DNA of 64,000 nucleotides from Talinum fruticosum (Eukaryota; Streptophyta; Magnoliopsida; Caryophyllales; Talinaceae), in NCBI GenBank assembly GCA_021018815.1, contig JAITYX010000007.1, positions 5,395,001 through 5,459,000 on the forward strand. Reading direction: 5' to 3'. Of this stretch, positions 1 through 11,707 are shown piece after piece. The translations under genes and the position numbers were made by a program. The first letter of the stretch is position 1; every line of letters starts with the position of its first letter. Below the pieces are notes generated by a model, which made no database searches, was not told the origin of the DNA, and saw only the letters and a program-made list of their open reading frames with translations.

Positions 1-1064
1 GTTTTAACGAAGTACAAGTTTGAAATTGAAATTTATGGAAGAAATCTAAAACATATTTATGTGTGACAAGAATAATCCGAAGGAGATTGAACCACCTAAA
101 TGCCAAGAAAATAACTTAGGTTCCCAAGATCTTCCATGGAAAACCGACCGACAAGGGAATCAATGAAAGATTGAAGTAAGGTGGACGAACTACCAGTCCA
201 AATAATGTCATCCACGTAAAGAAAGAGAATGAGGACATGACTACCAATGCGAAGAAGAAACATGAAGGTGTCGGCATTGCTACAAACAAAACCATGAGAC
301 GAAGAAAACCGCTAAAGCGATGAAACCCGGTACGGGAGTCCGTTTCAAGCCATAGAGTGCCTTTTTAGGCGAAAAACATGGGTAGGGAAGTCAGGATGAA
401 CAAATGCAGGGGTTGTTTATGAACAATCTTAGTAAGATGTCCATGTAAAAGGCATTCTTGACAGCAAGTTGCCGAATAGACCAATGAAAAGAAGTAGCAA
501 GAGTCGAATTAAACAAATAGTAGCAGACTTAACAATGGGGCTAAAAGTCTCATGGTAGTAAATACCCGGTTGCTGGTGAAACCCATGTGTTATAAGTCTA
601 GCTTTGTACCGCTCCATGGTGCTATTAGATCGGTATTTGATCCTATAAACCCATTTACGTTCAACCAAATTGAGACTTGGTTGGGATGGAACCAAATCCC
701 ATGTATTATTGGCAAGCAAAGCATTATACTCCTCAGCCATGGCTTTCTTCCATTTAGAATGTTTGGAAGCCTAAAAAACACGTAGGTTCAGCTTCAGCAA
801 TACCCGCACTAAGGAACAAGAGACGGTTAGGTTTGATAATTCCCGACTTGGATCGTGTCTGCATAGGATGAGTATTAGTGGGCTGAGACATAGGGATACT
901 CGGGAGAGACATCTCGGACTTGGTGACAATCCTATAGAATCACTAGCAAGAACAAGAGAACCCGATGAACGAGAGACGACATGGGGTGAGGCGAACATAG
1001 AACCAGGGGTGATAGGAGGGGATTTTGCACAGGACTAGTGGCGAGGAGATAAGGGGGTCCATAG
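1..1064 (-). pseudogene. Copia-type pol fragment (reverse transcriptase), 3'-truncated by window edge
   Basis: Reading the minus strand, 740-429 encodes a typical Copia reverse-transcriptase start, with the stretch NNTWDLVPSQPSLNLVERKW followed by YKARLITHGFHQQPGIYYHETFSP in family order. The catalytic YVDD box is encoded at 218-207 and is followed by a GxxxYFLG-like segment toward base 1. Upstream (about 1064-770) lies the Ser/Pro-rich linker that normally separates integrase from RT. Stops and frame changes occur between these pieces, so it is a decayed copy. The remainder of the linker resumes at 3810 after an inserted solo LTR. It would have encoded the polyprotein that copies and integrates a retrotransposon. 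Family assignment is secure; the lineage within Copia is not determined. Confidence 0.85.
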
Positions 1065-1278
1065 TGTAACAACCCGACCTTAAATCACATTATTTATCTT
1101 ATCAATTACGAGATTAATATCATTGAGCGCGTGCACTTCAATTCGATATTTTGTATTTAAATTATTTTTATATGTGTTATGCAGCTAAGGCGACGAAGTG
1201 GCCCTAATAAAAATCTCATAATAAGGTTATAATTTGTAAACATCATTATTTAAATAAAATTAAAAAGTAACAATAAGA

Positions 1279-1316
1279 AAATAATAATAATAATAATAAT
1301 AAATAAATAAATAAAT
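1279..1316. repeat. AAT/AAAT microsatellite
   Basis: Short tract of about ten AAT units grading into AAAT units, inside the solo LTR. Confidence 0.9.
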
Positions 1317-2532
1317 CAAAATAAAATCAAAATAATAAAATAAACAAATCAGATTTTTTTGAAGGAGAAATCCGTAAATGGATTTCTCTGGAATTTTTAT
1401 CAAAAAAAAAAAAAGAGAGAGGAAATAATTAAAGTTACAAATGAAAATAGTCGGGCAAAGTTTTCGGTCTCCATTTCCCTCATCTCTGCTCCCCGCCTAC
1501 ACTCGAGCCTCCTCTCGCTTCCCCCTCCTTGCTGTCGTCGTCTCCTCCGGCCACCAAGCACGACCGACGCCGGCTGGAGGACCGGTGCCGACCTTCCTCT
1601 CTCACTCTCTCACGCTATCGCTCTCTCTCTCTTCCTCGCGCACCTTTGCTCCCTCCCCTACCTCCACCCTCCACCTCGCTACTCGGTCTCGGCCACCGAG
1701 CATCTCTCTTTCACGCTCTCTCTCTCGCTCTTGCTCTCGCACGAGCGCACGCCCTGCCTCACTTCTGCCGCGGCCCACCTATCGATCACCCACCAACCGC
1801 AGCGGCCGTCGGAGCTAGTCGCCGTCCCCGCCCGGTGGTCGCCGGTGCAGCCGCCACGCACCACCACCCCTTCTCTTCCTCTTGGCTTCCATCTCTTTGG
1901 TTTTGAAGGTAAAACCCTAAAACTCATATTTGCACACTTATTTATTTACTTAGTAATTGTCACTATAAATTGAATAATCTGATTTAAAAATATGATTGTG
2001 GATTTAGAAATATGTTTGTGGAGTTAATTTAGAGGTTGAATTGGGAAAATCCGAATTGGTGGATGATTGAGGGTTGGTATTTTGATGGATTGATTGTGTA
2101 TGAATGTGAAAGAATGTGATTTCTTTTGGGAAATTATAAATTAGTGAATGAGATTGGGGATGTTTTATTATAGAATTGAGTAATTTGATGGATTTGTTAT
2201 GTTTTGGAAATGGTTATAGTGAGCAAACGAATGGGAATGTATATGTAGAATTTGAAATTAGATAATGTGTAAGTGTAGAAGTGTGAGAAAAATTTGAGCT
2301 TTAAGTATACCTAATTGTGGTTGTGAATGTGAATTTTGTTGAGGGAATAATGCTCATCACCTTAAAATGGCGTATGTATGAATTTTGAACAATTCGGTAA
2401 ATTGTGAAACCTTCCCATGAAAAGGCATCTCGATGGATTAATTAATTGCTTAACTATAGGTTTTGAATGCAATGAAGGGAGAAGTAAGGAATGAATTAGG
2501 AATAAGTGTTTGGTTTTGTATATATGTATATG

Positions 2533-2536
<4 letters not shown>

Positions 2537-2564
<28 letters not shown>
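2537..2564. repeat. (TA)n microsatellite
   Basis: About 14 uninterrupted TA dinucleotides, inside the solo LTR and preceded by TATG-type imperfect units. Confidence 0.95.
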
Positions 2565-3809
2565 CCATTTCAATCCAAGTCAACTAACAAATTGAATTAC
2601 ATCAAAATCATTGATTATCTAATTAGCCTAATCAACTTCTTTAATTAGTATGTGTTGTATTCAATATTTGAAACGGAATTAACGCAAGTAAAGTTGAGTA
2701 ATACAAACGTTAGTTTAACCGATTTTCGTATAAATATAGGAAATGAAATAAATTGTCAATGCTTATACAAATTCAATTATTAAAACTCAAGAGATACATT
2801 GTTAACAACAAAAATCTATTTGAAACAGAGATGAGGCCACTTCCATTGCCGATTAGCTGGTAACTTAAAGTTTTATAAAAGGGGAGAAACAAATATTGTC
2901 AATTCGAGTACGTTCATTACCAGTACCCTTCGAAAATTCACATATTTCAAGCAAATCTCAACATTTCTTATATAAATAACTAATAATGAATCATTTGCAA
3001 ATTAAGTTTTGTCACCTAATTAAGTGGTCCCCGATCAATTATCAATTATCAATTATCGGGGCTTACGCTTTTCAATTCTACCCGCACGGCTTCAACTCGG
3101 GTTCTCGGTCGGCCGGGAGGTGTGCACCTTATTCAAAGATCGTATCAATTATGCAAAGGGTTCCACTTTCGGATAATAACCTAGCAAGCAAGTTTTACTC
3201 ATATTCTCTCTCCCCCGATTTCTAACTAAAATGAATTGAAATGCGCGCGCTCAATTAAAATGTTTCAACGAAATTTTACAGATGCAGGAATATTCGTGCG
3301 AGTTTCGACTCACTTTTCGAAATATTTTACTGTTTTTGTTTTAGGGAAAGCATTGGTGATCAATCAATTACCTATCAAGTCCGACGAAGGCCAAACATAG
3401 CTGGACAAGTGGTATTTATGGTTCTAAAGATATCTAGACGCTCACAGTGATTTCACCTCAATCGTGGCTTGGAGTCAATTGGGAAATCATTATATTTTGC
3501 ATAATTTCTCATGTTAAACAAGTAGGTGAGATTGTATTGAAGTATATACAAGTCAGCCACTAAGTTATATTTTGGGTCTTGTTTAAACATGATATGAAGC
3601 TTAACTACTTGGGGTACAAATACTTATCGATATCGGGACCCAACCGACCTGTTACATTCACAAACGTAAATGGTATTTTGATTTTACTAACTTAGCCGGG
3701 TCCTATTCTTAGGACGGCGGTAACACCTTCGATCGTCAACCTGCGCTACGACCATATCTAACATTCTCTAATGAGGGATTATTAAGTAATGGTGATTGGG
3801 GGCGTTACA

Positions 3810-3975
3810 CATAGGGATGGAGCTAGGACTAGGACTCAAAGAAGAGGAAGAGATAGAAGACCTAATAAAAGACCCAATAGAAGGGGAAGGGGTAGTAGGC
3901 AACCGAACAACGGATGAAGGAGGTCTAGACAACGCGAAGGAAAGACTCAAGACTAGGTCGGCCTGCTAGATGCAG
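3810..3975 (-). pseudogene. Copia pol linker, continuation of the fragment at 1-1064
   Basis: The minus strand encodes a Ser/Pro-rich stretch (about 3950-3815) of the kind found between integrase and RT in Copia polyproteins. It directly continues the sequence left of the solo LTR once one copy of the CATAG duplication is removed. No start or stop is expected because it is an internal piece of a polyprotein. The left element boundary beyond about 3975 could not be seen. Confidence 0.65.
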
Positions 3976-4373
3976 GTAACGAAGGAGAATTTAGATCGTA
4001 ATACTCTATTACTTAAAAGTAGGGAGAGAGTAATCATTTATTTAATAAAAAATACTGCAAACACATGAAAAATATTTGATGGTAGCCCCTAAAAACTACA
4101 AAGATAATTTGGGTTTTTTAAAGAGATAAAAAAAAAAAAAAGGAGAGAGAGAGATTCTTAGATCAATTTATTATTTAAATTATTATTATATGTGTATTTA
4201 ATGTACTGTCATTTGTTACTCATTTGGAAAAAGAAAATGTATTTAATGTTGAAAATATCGGACATATTTAGTTAAACTTAAAATTCCCAATAGGGCATAT
4301 TCCAATTTTGTTTAGCTGTCGAGATGTCTAAATAATGAACTAAATTATTCGGACGTGTTGAATGGTCAATAAG

Positions 4374-4444
4374 GCACCAGTGGTCTAGTGGTAGAATAGT
4401 ACCCTGCCACGGTACAGACCCGGGTTCGATTCCCGGCTGGTGCA
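4374..4444 (+). tRNA. tRNA-Gly (anticodon GCC)
   Basis: A 71-nt cloverleaf including discriminator A. The acceptor arm GCACCAG pairs with CTGGTGC, the D-arm contains the A-box GTGGTCTAGTGGTAG, the anticodon loop CTGCCAC gives GCC, and the T-arm GGGTTCGATTCCC is the B-box. There is no intron and CCA is not encoded, as expected for a eukaryotic nuclear gene. It reads glycine GGC/GGU codons. The T-stem is fully paired (CCGGG/CCCGG). About 35 bases of 3' flank resemble those behind the second copy at 13019, so the two arose by local duplication. The nearest T-run that could terminate RNA polymerase III is about 100 bases downstream. Confidence 0.97.
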
Positions 4445-6044
4445 AAATTCAGGCAAGCACTGATGAATTCCACGCCATTGTGGCACTTAGGGTCCGCCAC
4501 TGTTGTCTGACTTGTCGGACGAGATTAGTGCGTTTCTGAGCTTGCCTTTTTCGTCTTTGTTTTTGTTTTTAAAAAATTCAAGATCCTTGATGGAGAAGTG
4601 TTGAAGCTCATTGATCACAACTAGTATTATTGGAAAAAATCTTAGTGATCTGATTTTTTTTTTAATCAAATTTTAGAGATCTATTAATAAACCGTTATTG
4701 TCCGGTTTTCATATGAATGGATTCATATAATTAGTTTACATTTATACAAGCACAAACATTTGAGAAATTAGTGGGTGTTTCATTATATCATGGGGACATT
4801 TGTTAGTAATTCAACATATACCAAAATGGCAATAGCGAGTACGACATTATAGATAGCGATTTTAAATTATATGTTAATAACAAAATTATAGCTAACAATT
4901 CTTGACATATTTACCAACATATTTCTAAATAGGCTACGGGATATTTTGTTTTTTTGGGGGGGTGGGTTATAAAGAAAAACTCTCTAAGTTGAAATACCCC
5001 TATTTCGTTTAGTATGTAAGATGAGGATTTATAATGTGAATAGAAATTGGTTTATTTATTCTCGCTATCCTTCGTGATATGTGGGAGTTTTTAAGTGTGA
5101 ATAAATTAAAGATTATTAATTTTATATTTTATATGTGGGATTGAAATTTCAACTGAGTTCATATTAGTATTGAATAACTACAAGCTATAGGTGAATTCGT
5201 ACTTAGAATTCCCAACTCCCCTCATGAAAATAATGTTTTAATAATAGATGACTTCTATCTTCATTCCTATTCTCTAATATATTCTCATTTCTATGTACCA
5301 GACATAGGAAAAATATTAACTCATCTCCTATTACAATTCTCATTATTCATCAATAACACATATCAAATATATCGCCAGGGGTTTTGCAAAAGTAGTTAAA
5401 AGTTTTAATGTATCTACTTATATCACTAAACATATACTTTTTTAATTAGGATATATTCTTGTAAAAAAACTCCATCAAACATGCTAAACTTGAAGCATTT
5501 GTAAGATGAGTGATTTACTTAGTCTGGTTTTTTTTTTTTTTTTTTTGTTTTTTCAGATACCATGTGAATGGAGGACAAATTGCGCATACTTGAAAAGCTT
5601 GCGGTGAACTGGTGATTTGTATGTAGGTTCATCATAGTTGGGACATTAAGTTATAACACTTCTTTTCGTTTTTTAAATTTATTTTGAAAACCAATTAATC
5701 ATCCACTGATTAACGAATATCTACATAATAATTCATAAAGTTCCAGCAAGAGCTAGCACTAACCGTCAACTATCAGCAAAAACCAATCAAAAGGAAAAAT
5801 GAGATTCAACGAAAACTTCTTCATGTTGCAGAGCAAATTTAAGCATAGCGTTTAGTTAGATATAATCAATCATTTATATAATATAAATACATTTTTAATT
5901 GTATTTTCATTACTTTAGTTTTATGAGAGTATTGTAATTATGATTAGTATAAACTAAATAACAAAAAATTTAGATTTCATTACCTCTCACGTTAGGTGTG
6001 GAGGGATAGCTGGGGTGGCGGTGGAAGGAGGCGGCAGTGCAGCA
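4445..6044. other. Intergenic, AT-rich
   Basis: No coding frame with recognisable protein content on either strand. It holds a poly-T tract (about 5526-5545) and low-complexity AT-rich DNA. The first ~35 bases belong to the tRNA 3' flank shared with the second tRNA copy. The last ~50 bases are GC-richer and form the left flank of the next solo LTR. Confidence 0.7.
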
Positions 6045-9000
6045 TGTAATAATCCAACTCTAAGAAAACTTATTGTCTTAAATATGTTTAATTATTATGA
6101 GTACAAGCATTTCAATTAAATTTTTATGCTATATTGTATATGCGCAAATATATGTCAATGTTGTTTAAAATATATGTAGGATCCGGATGATAACGACGAC
6201 AATAAATGACCCTTATTTCATAAATTTTGAGCATGACTCGCAAACTATTGATTATAACTTATTATTCCTATACTTATTTTGCTTGAATTAATAAAATATT
6301 GATAAATAAAAATTATATTCGTAAATGTGTAGATTTTATTGGAATTATTATTTCAAACATCAATATTTTCCTTCATATAGTTTAGTTTCGGTCTCGAAAT
6401 TTTTATGAGTCGAGACTACTATAATTTTACTGTATATAAATATAACAATACTTAAAATAAAAATATTACTAAACTAGTATAATAAAAATACTTATAGAGG
6501 AAGGAATAATAATTTAGAAGGAAAAATAAAAAGAAAAGAATATATATTAAAAATTGGAATTTTCAATTGAGTAGATAAAGCACATAGAGTATAGGCCTCA
6601 TAAAAATGAGCTGGGTCGGCCCAATAACAAAGGAAGAGAAGTATAAATTTAACAGCCCATGTAGTAAATCATAATTAATCACATTAAGGTCAGACACACA
6701 TTCTCTCTCTCTCCAGCCCCTGTCCCCCTGCCTCTCTGTTCACCCAACCGACAGCACCGCCATTATCTGCCACTGCCCACCGTCTGCTGCTTAGACAGCC
6801 GCCGTCCAGCCAACAGCATCATCAGCTATCACCGCTAAACCACCAAACCACGAAAATAAAACCACATCTCTCTCCCTCATTAGCTTTGTTATTCGGCCAC
6901 CGCCAGAAGTCGCAGCCCACTGCCACGGTCAGCCACCTCTTCCGTCGTCCATCCACCAGCAGTCAACCACCGCCCAGCCACCTCCCTGCCATCACTCAGC
7001 TGCACTGAACCATTAAAACTACACACTCTCTCTCTCCTGTTCCCCCAGCCACCGACAGCACCGCCCCGCCGCCTACTGCCGATCGGCGATGCTCATCGCC
7101 TGCTGGCCGCCGTCCAGCCACCGCGTTGGCCGCCTCTCAGCTCCACCAGGCCACCAAACCACCAAAAATCCACTCATCTCCCTCACCATCTCTGCATGCT
7201 CGCCCAACCACTAGCCAACATCGATCAGCATCGCCACCTGCGGCCGGCGGCCACCCGCCACCTTGTCAAGCGTCCGCTGCTGCCACCGCCACTAGAACAC
7301 AACTCCCCCTACATGCCTTAGTTCACCACCGCCAACACCACCAGTCCACCCGCCACCTCCGTCACCAGTTGGGCACCCTCCTGTCGTCATCTTCTACAGG
7401 CTGCTGCCGCTCCACACCACCAACCACCACTAGCTCCACCCAATGGAGAAGCTAACAAATATATTTGAGGGGGTCCTCTTCTTATTATTCTTAAATTTTA
7501 TAAATATATTTTATAAATATTATTATTTTTTATGATGTCTCTTAAATAATTTTATAAATTTTTAAAAATTTTTAAATATAAAATTTTATTATTTTTTTAA
7601 CTACGGTATCTTGAAACATCCATAGCTCTCATTGAGCTCCGCCAGCGACTCCCCCACAACCTCCTTGCTAGCTTCCTTCACTATTTTCTCCTAGGTAAAT
7701 TCATAAGTTAATTCCTTCATTATTAAAGTATTTAATGTATAAATTAGTCATTTTTTTAGCAACATGCAAGCAGAGTTGTGGATGAAATTGGATGAATTAA
7801 AAATTGGGAATTGTGTTCAACAAGAAGATGAGATATGAAGTTAAAAAATGTTGCATGTGTGGTTTAAAGGAATTAGGACAAAATTTTGGTAATATTAATA
7901 ATGATGCAGGACTAAATTAATAAGAATTTAAGTATACTTAATCTTAACTAATTAAAGTGCATGTATGATTAATTAATATTTAGGGGAAATTTAAAATAAA
8001 TAGTGTTAATATGATGCATGTGTAATTTGATGACAGCTAGGGTTAATTTAGCTATATAAACATGAGGCATGTTGGAGGATGCTGTGAATAAATCATATTC
8101 TTGTGACGTAAATTATAGTGTAAGTTAGGATTAATGTTGGGTGAGTTTGGCCAAGAAATACAATAATGAAATTTCAATGGTTAAGATGTATGAATTAAGA
8201 GATATTTAACAAATTTCGAATTAATGGAATAATTGAGTAATGTACACTTTGGAAGGATAAGTGAAAATATATAAATATATTGTAATTAAATTATGAATAT
8301 TAAAGTTCATATTAGATAGGGTAAATAATATTAAAAATTTAAAATTCTTTTGTATATCTTTATAGTTATCATAACTAAAAGGAAAAAATAATTCTAAACA
8401 TCTAAATAAAATATTAATTTGTAAGAGTAGTAGTAATATTTCTCTTACAATTAAGATAGAGATTGAAATATAATAAAGCAAAATTTTAATTTTCTTAATG
8501 AGGTTTTATTTTTGCACAATTATATTTAAAGGTCATCGATCATCGCTCGTTCGGATCCCTCTCAAGATCATAAAGAAGGGAATCAAGTTCGGATTATAAG
8601 GTACGTTCATTAATCCTATCCTTTAATATTTCATTGATAAACCAAAGTCGGTATGACTAATATTGATAACAACAAATAATTATTTGCCAATAGTATTTGC
8701 CATAAATAACATGGACCCATCCATATTATTTACCATTATTTGGTAATCATATCAACATTAGGTTGGTCACACCGTACATGTAGGTCGATTCCAACTGGAC
8801 TTCCCGATCGGTTTGGGTGTTTGCACATACGTTAGGGAAAATCCGATAATTGTAAAAGTTACCACTAGGTTAATTAATCAACAATTATTTTAAATTATTC
8901 TCTCCCCTCATTTACCTAGCTTCGACTCATATTTCAAAACATTTATCTTGTTTTATTTTAGGTAAAAATGTTGAAGGTGACAAGCAATAGAAGAGTTAGT

Positions 9001-9346
9001 AAGTTCTATTTCGAGACTTAGGAGCTCGCAAGTGGCAACCATTTCGGGATATTAAGGGTTAAGTGTCGTTGACCTAATTTATCGGATATTAAAATGTACT
9101 TTTGTTTTATTTTTGTACAAATTATAGTTTTTACTTCAGTTTGAATTACTCACCATTAAATGGTAAGCAAATATATCCAAGGTTAAAAAAATATATATAT
9201 ATATACACATAGTTATGTCCATAGCCCCGCCATTTCCTTTGGTAAGGGCCGCAATGATGTTTACCGACCTCCTTTTTGCTACGTTAATTATCTCGCTAGT
9301 AGTTTATTTAGACTAAACCGGTGATTACGAGTTGGGTGACGTTACA
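6045..9346. mobile_element. Second solo LTR of the 1065-3809 family (3.3 kb)
   Basis: Starts TGTAAT and ends GTTACA. It shares blocks in the same order with the element at 1065-3809: a GACGAC/GACGAA-AAT..CCCT block near 6200 (versus 1190), a CT-rich Pro/Ser/His-coding tract (6690-7450 versus 1440-1900), a GTACGTTCATTA block (8602 versus 2909), a gtcgattcc...cccgatcgg block (8785 versus 3070), a TTCGACTCA...TTTTAGG block (8920 versus 3305), and a similar terminal GTGATTACGAG/GTGATTGGGGG..GTTACA end. The 5-bp flanks, CAGCA and TGGCA, agree at only three positions, so the target duplication is degraded or absent and this copy is older. It encodes no domain. Confidence 0.7.
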
Positions 9347-9479
9347 TGGCAGGGCCAAGGAGGCGGTGACGGCGATCGCAGGCAGGAGGCGATGGCAAAT
9401 AATGGACCGCTCAACTTCTCTTTCCCTAGCTAGCTAACTCACTCTCTCACTCACTTTCTCTCTAATTGGAGATGGTAAC

Positions 9480-10538
9480 TAGGGGTGTGCGAAAAACCAA
9501 AACCGAAAATCGACCCGAAAAATCGAACCAAAAATCGGTTAACCGAACATATTTTTCAAAAAATCGGTTCGGTTAACCGAACCAAAATTATTTTCGGTTC
9601 ACTGGTTCGATTTCGGTTCATAATTATTGAAAAATCGGTTAACCGAACCAAACCCAACATTTAAAAAAAAATAAATTGAGAGTATAAATAGTCTCTTGTG
9701 TTAACCCTAGCGCCCGGCCTTTCAATTTCTCCCGAGACCCCCTCTCTCTCTCCTCTCTCGTGCTCGTGCTTGCTCGCCGTCGACAACCTCTCTATCTCCT
9801 CTCTCCTCTCTCTTGCTCTCTGCCGTCGACGACGGCGTCTCCCACCTCTCTCTATCTCCTCTCTCTTGTTCTCTCCCTTTGAGTTGATCTAGATCCTCCC
9901 ACCTATCTCTTTACTCTCTCCCATTGACTAAGACGTTCTCGTTGTTTGCTTCGTCCCATCTCCTTTCCCACCTGTCTCTCTCCTCTTTCCCATCAACGGA
10001 CCCTCTCGTGCTGGCGTTTGCGACAAATCTAACCATCCCCGATCCGGCGTTCGCGGTGGTTGCTTCCTTCCCAACTGCATCCGGATCTAGCGGTTGTCCA
10101 TGCTCGCAACGTTTAGCTTTGATGAGATTCTCATTGGACGTTTTGGTTTAGCCCCTTGCTTCTTCAACCTACAAGAGGTTCTCATATGTGATACTCGGCT
10201 TGTAATTTAGTTAATTTTTTTGTTTTGCTTTAGTTTGTCCAGATTTGTGATACCCGCAATTCATGCATCGGAAAATTGTAAACAGTTGTCATTCGACGAT
10301 TTGGTTTAGCCCTTCTTTCTTTCTATATTTAATGGTTAACCGTTAATCGATCCGAAAATCCGGTTAAGCGAACCAAATATTCGGTTAACCGGTTATTTCG
10401 GTTCGGTTACGGATTGAATTTTTGTCGAACCGAAAAATCGGTTAACCAAAAATTTCGGTTCGGTTACGGTTCGATGTTTTGACGAACCGAAATTTCGGTT
10501 AACCGAAAGTCCAGGTTAGCCGACTTTGCACACCCCTA
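9480..10538. mobile_element. Non-autonomous hAT element (1.06 kb)
   Basis: The ends TAGGGGTGTGC and GCACACCCCTA are perfect inverted repeats. They are flanked by an 8-bp direct repeat with one mismatch, ATGGTAAC (9472-9479) and ATGGTAAT (10539-10546). An 8-bp duplication with TAGGGG-type ends is diagnostic of hAT. Both subterminal regions (about 9500-9660 and 10330-10520) are packed with GGTTAACC/CGGTT-type palindromic motifs in both orientations. The middle is a CT-rich tract with no transposase domain; open frames there look compositional. It would need a transposase supplied in trans. Confidence 0.88.
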
Positions 10539-11600
10539 ATGGTAATCGGGCAAGGACCCCGATGTGACAACTTTTTGGTCGACGAATTCCGATGGTGGTG
10601 GTTTGCTCTCCATCACTCGCTTTCGCTTTCGCTTTCGCTCTCGCTTCGTTCTCCCTCCGTCCTTGTGTTTGTGGCCCTAGATCCGGTTTTCAAAAAGTGT
10701 CCGACGGGAATTACGATGGAGTCCGACGGGCCCGTTGGATTTCTCGTCGAAATTCCTATCGTACACCTGCGAAAAAGTGAAAAGTGATTTTTAAAAAATT
10801 TCAGTTGGAGTTCCTGTCGAAATACCCGTCGGAAACCCGCAAAAACTAAAAAGTGATTTTTTTAGTTTCCGTCGGAAACCTGAAATTATTCCCGTCGAAC
10901 TACAACGGACTTTTTTCCTATTGAGCTTTTTCTGTTGCTATTTTGGAACTCTTTCTCAGTGAAACAATGAAAAATATGAGTTGAAGATTATTTTTTAAAA
11001 AGAAATAGTTGTTCAATAAAACCATTTTACCTTCAACCAAACACAGTCTAATATAAATTTAGATTAAAATTAAGCATTTTTAAATTCAAAAATATATATA
11101 ATATACCTAACCCACACACATTTATACTTAACTGAACTTAAAACTAACCATCTTTTATTTCCCTGTCTATAAAGCCCTCTTATTTCTTCCCTCGTATGTA
11201 TGGATTAAGTGACATGTGACTGAGGTCTATATGGTAAGCGCCGCGTCATGTTTTTATGGGAATGTCAAATCAATTACATATACATTTGAATCGGTTATAC
11301 TTGGCGCCATCACGCGTACGACATACAAAAATCACCCCAGTCGTCCGATTCTACTGCTGTTTAACCGCAGTTACGAAAAGATTTCTCTCACCTCTTCTAA
11401 ACTGACGCCTTATCTATCATCATTCTCATCCTCAACTCATCGTCGCCGTCCGATCACCATTTTTCAACCTCCCCTGTCCCCATCAACGGCCAAAACTAAA
11501 TACAATGAAAAGAGAACATTAATTTCTTTTTGTAAAAAGCTTGTTACGTTGCATGGATGGATAGAAATGAATAACTGTCAAGGTAACGAAACCTTGTAAA
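10539..11600. other. Intergenic, with decayed repeat containing CCGTCGG/CGACGG motifs
   Basis: 10619-10647 is a short CTTTCG hexamer tract. From about 10690 to 10915 there are several short motifs of the type GTCGGAAA, CCGACGGG and CCGTCGAA in both orientations, resembling subterminal repeats of a DNA transposon, but no ends or duplication could be found. The rest is AT-rich. The last few hundred bases lie upstream of the zinc-finger gene and may include its promoter. Confidence 0.5.
10619..10647. repeat. CTTTCG hexamer microsatellite
   Basis: About four to five units of CTTTCG with one variant unit (CTCTCG). Confidence 0.85.
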
Positions 11601-11603
11601 AAC

Positions 11604-11611
11604 CTATAAGT
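11604..11611 (+). promoter_or_regulatory. Candidate TATA box of the zinc-finger gene
   Basis: CTATAAGT lies 97-104 bases before the ATG at 11708. A start site about 30 bases downstream would leave a 5' leader of roughly 70 bases, typical for a plant gene. Position and sequence are the only evidence. Confidence 0.4.
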
Positions 11612-11707
11612 ACCTCCCTAACCCCCAATCTTTCTCTTCCCCCCCAAAACTTCATCAAACCCATCATTATTGGGGAGAGAGACCTCCCTTCCCTTTCTCT
11701 TTCTTCA

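Larger units (their letters stand above)
1065..3809. mobile_element. Solo LTR (Gypsy-like, 2.7 kb) with 5-bp target duplication
   Basis: The element starts TGTAAC and ends GTTACA and is flanked by a perfect 5-bp direct repeat, CATAG (1060-1064 and 3810-3814). TG...CA ends plus a 5-bp duplication are the signature of an LTR left by recombination between the two LTRs of an integrated element. It interrupts a minus-strand Copia pol, which continues on both sides. Inside are a CT-rich/Pro-Ser-Arg tract (about 1440-1900), an AAT microsatellite and a TA microsatellite. It shares several internal blocks with the element at 6045-9346, which supports one LTR family. Open frames in the CT-rich tract are by-products of composition. 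Gypsy is inferred from the TGTAAC..GTTACA style ends and length; no internal domain remains to prove it. Confidence 0.85.

Noticed and set aside
1359..1973. 204-codon Ser/Leu/Pro-rich open frame (with overlapping frames)
   Set aside because: Lies in the CT-rich tract of a solo LTR; composition alone gives long frames, and no domain or conservation with the sister LTR's frame is visible.
7126..7455. 109-codon His/Pro/Ser-rich open frame
   Set aside because: Low-complexity tract in the second solo LTR; the frame is not shared with the first copy.
9698..10151. Two open frames of 64 and 75 codons
   Set aside because: CT-rich core of the non-autonomous hAT element with no transposase content.
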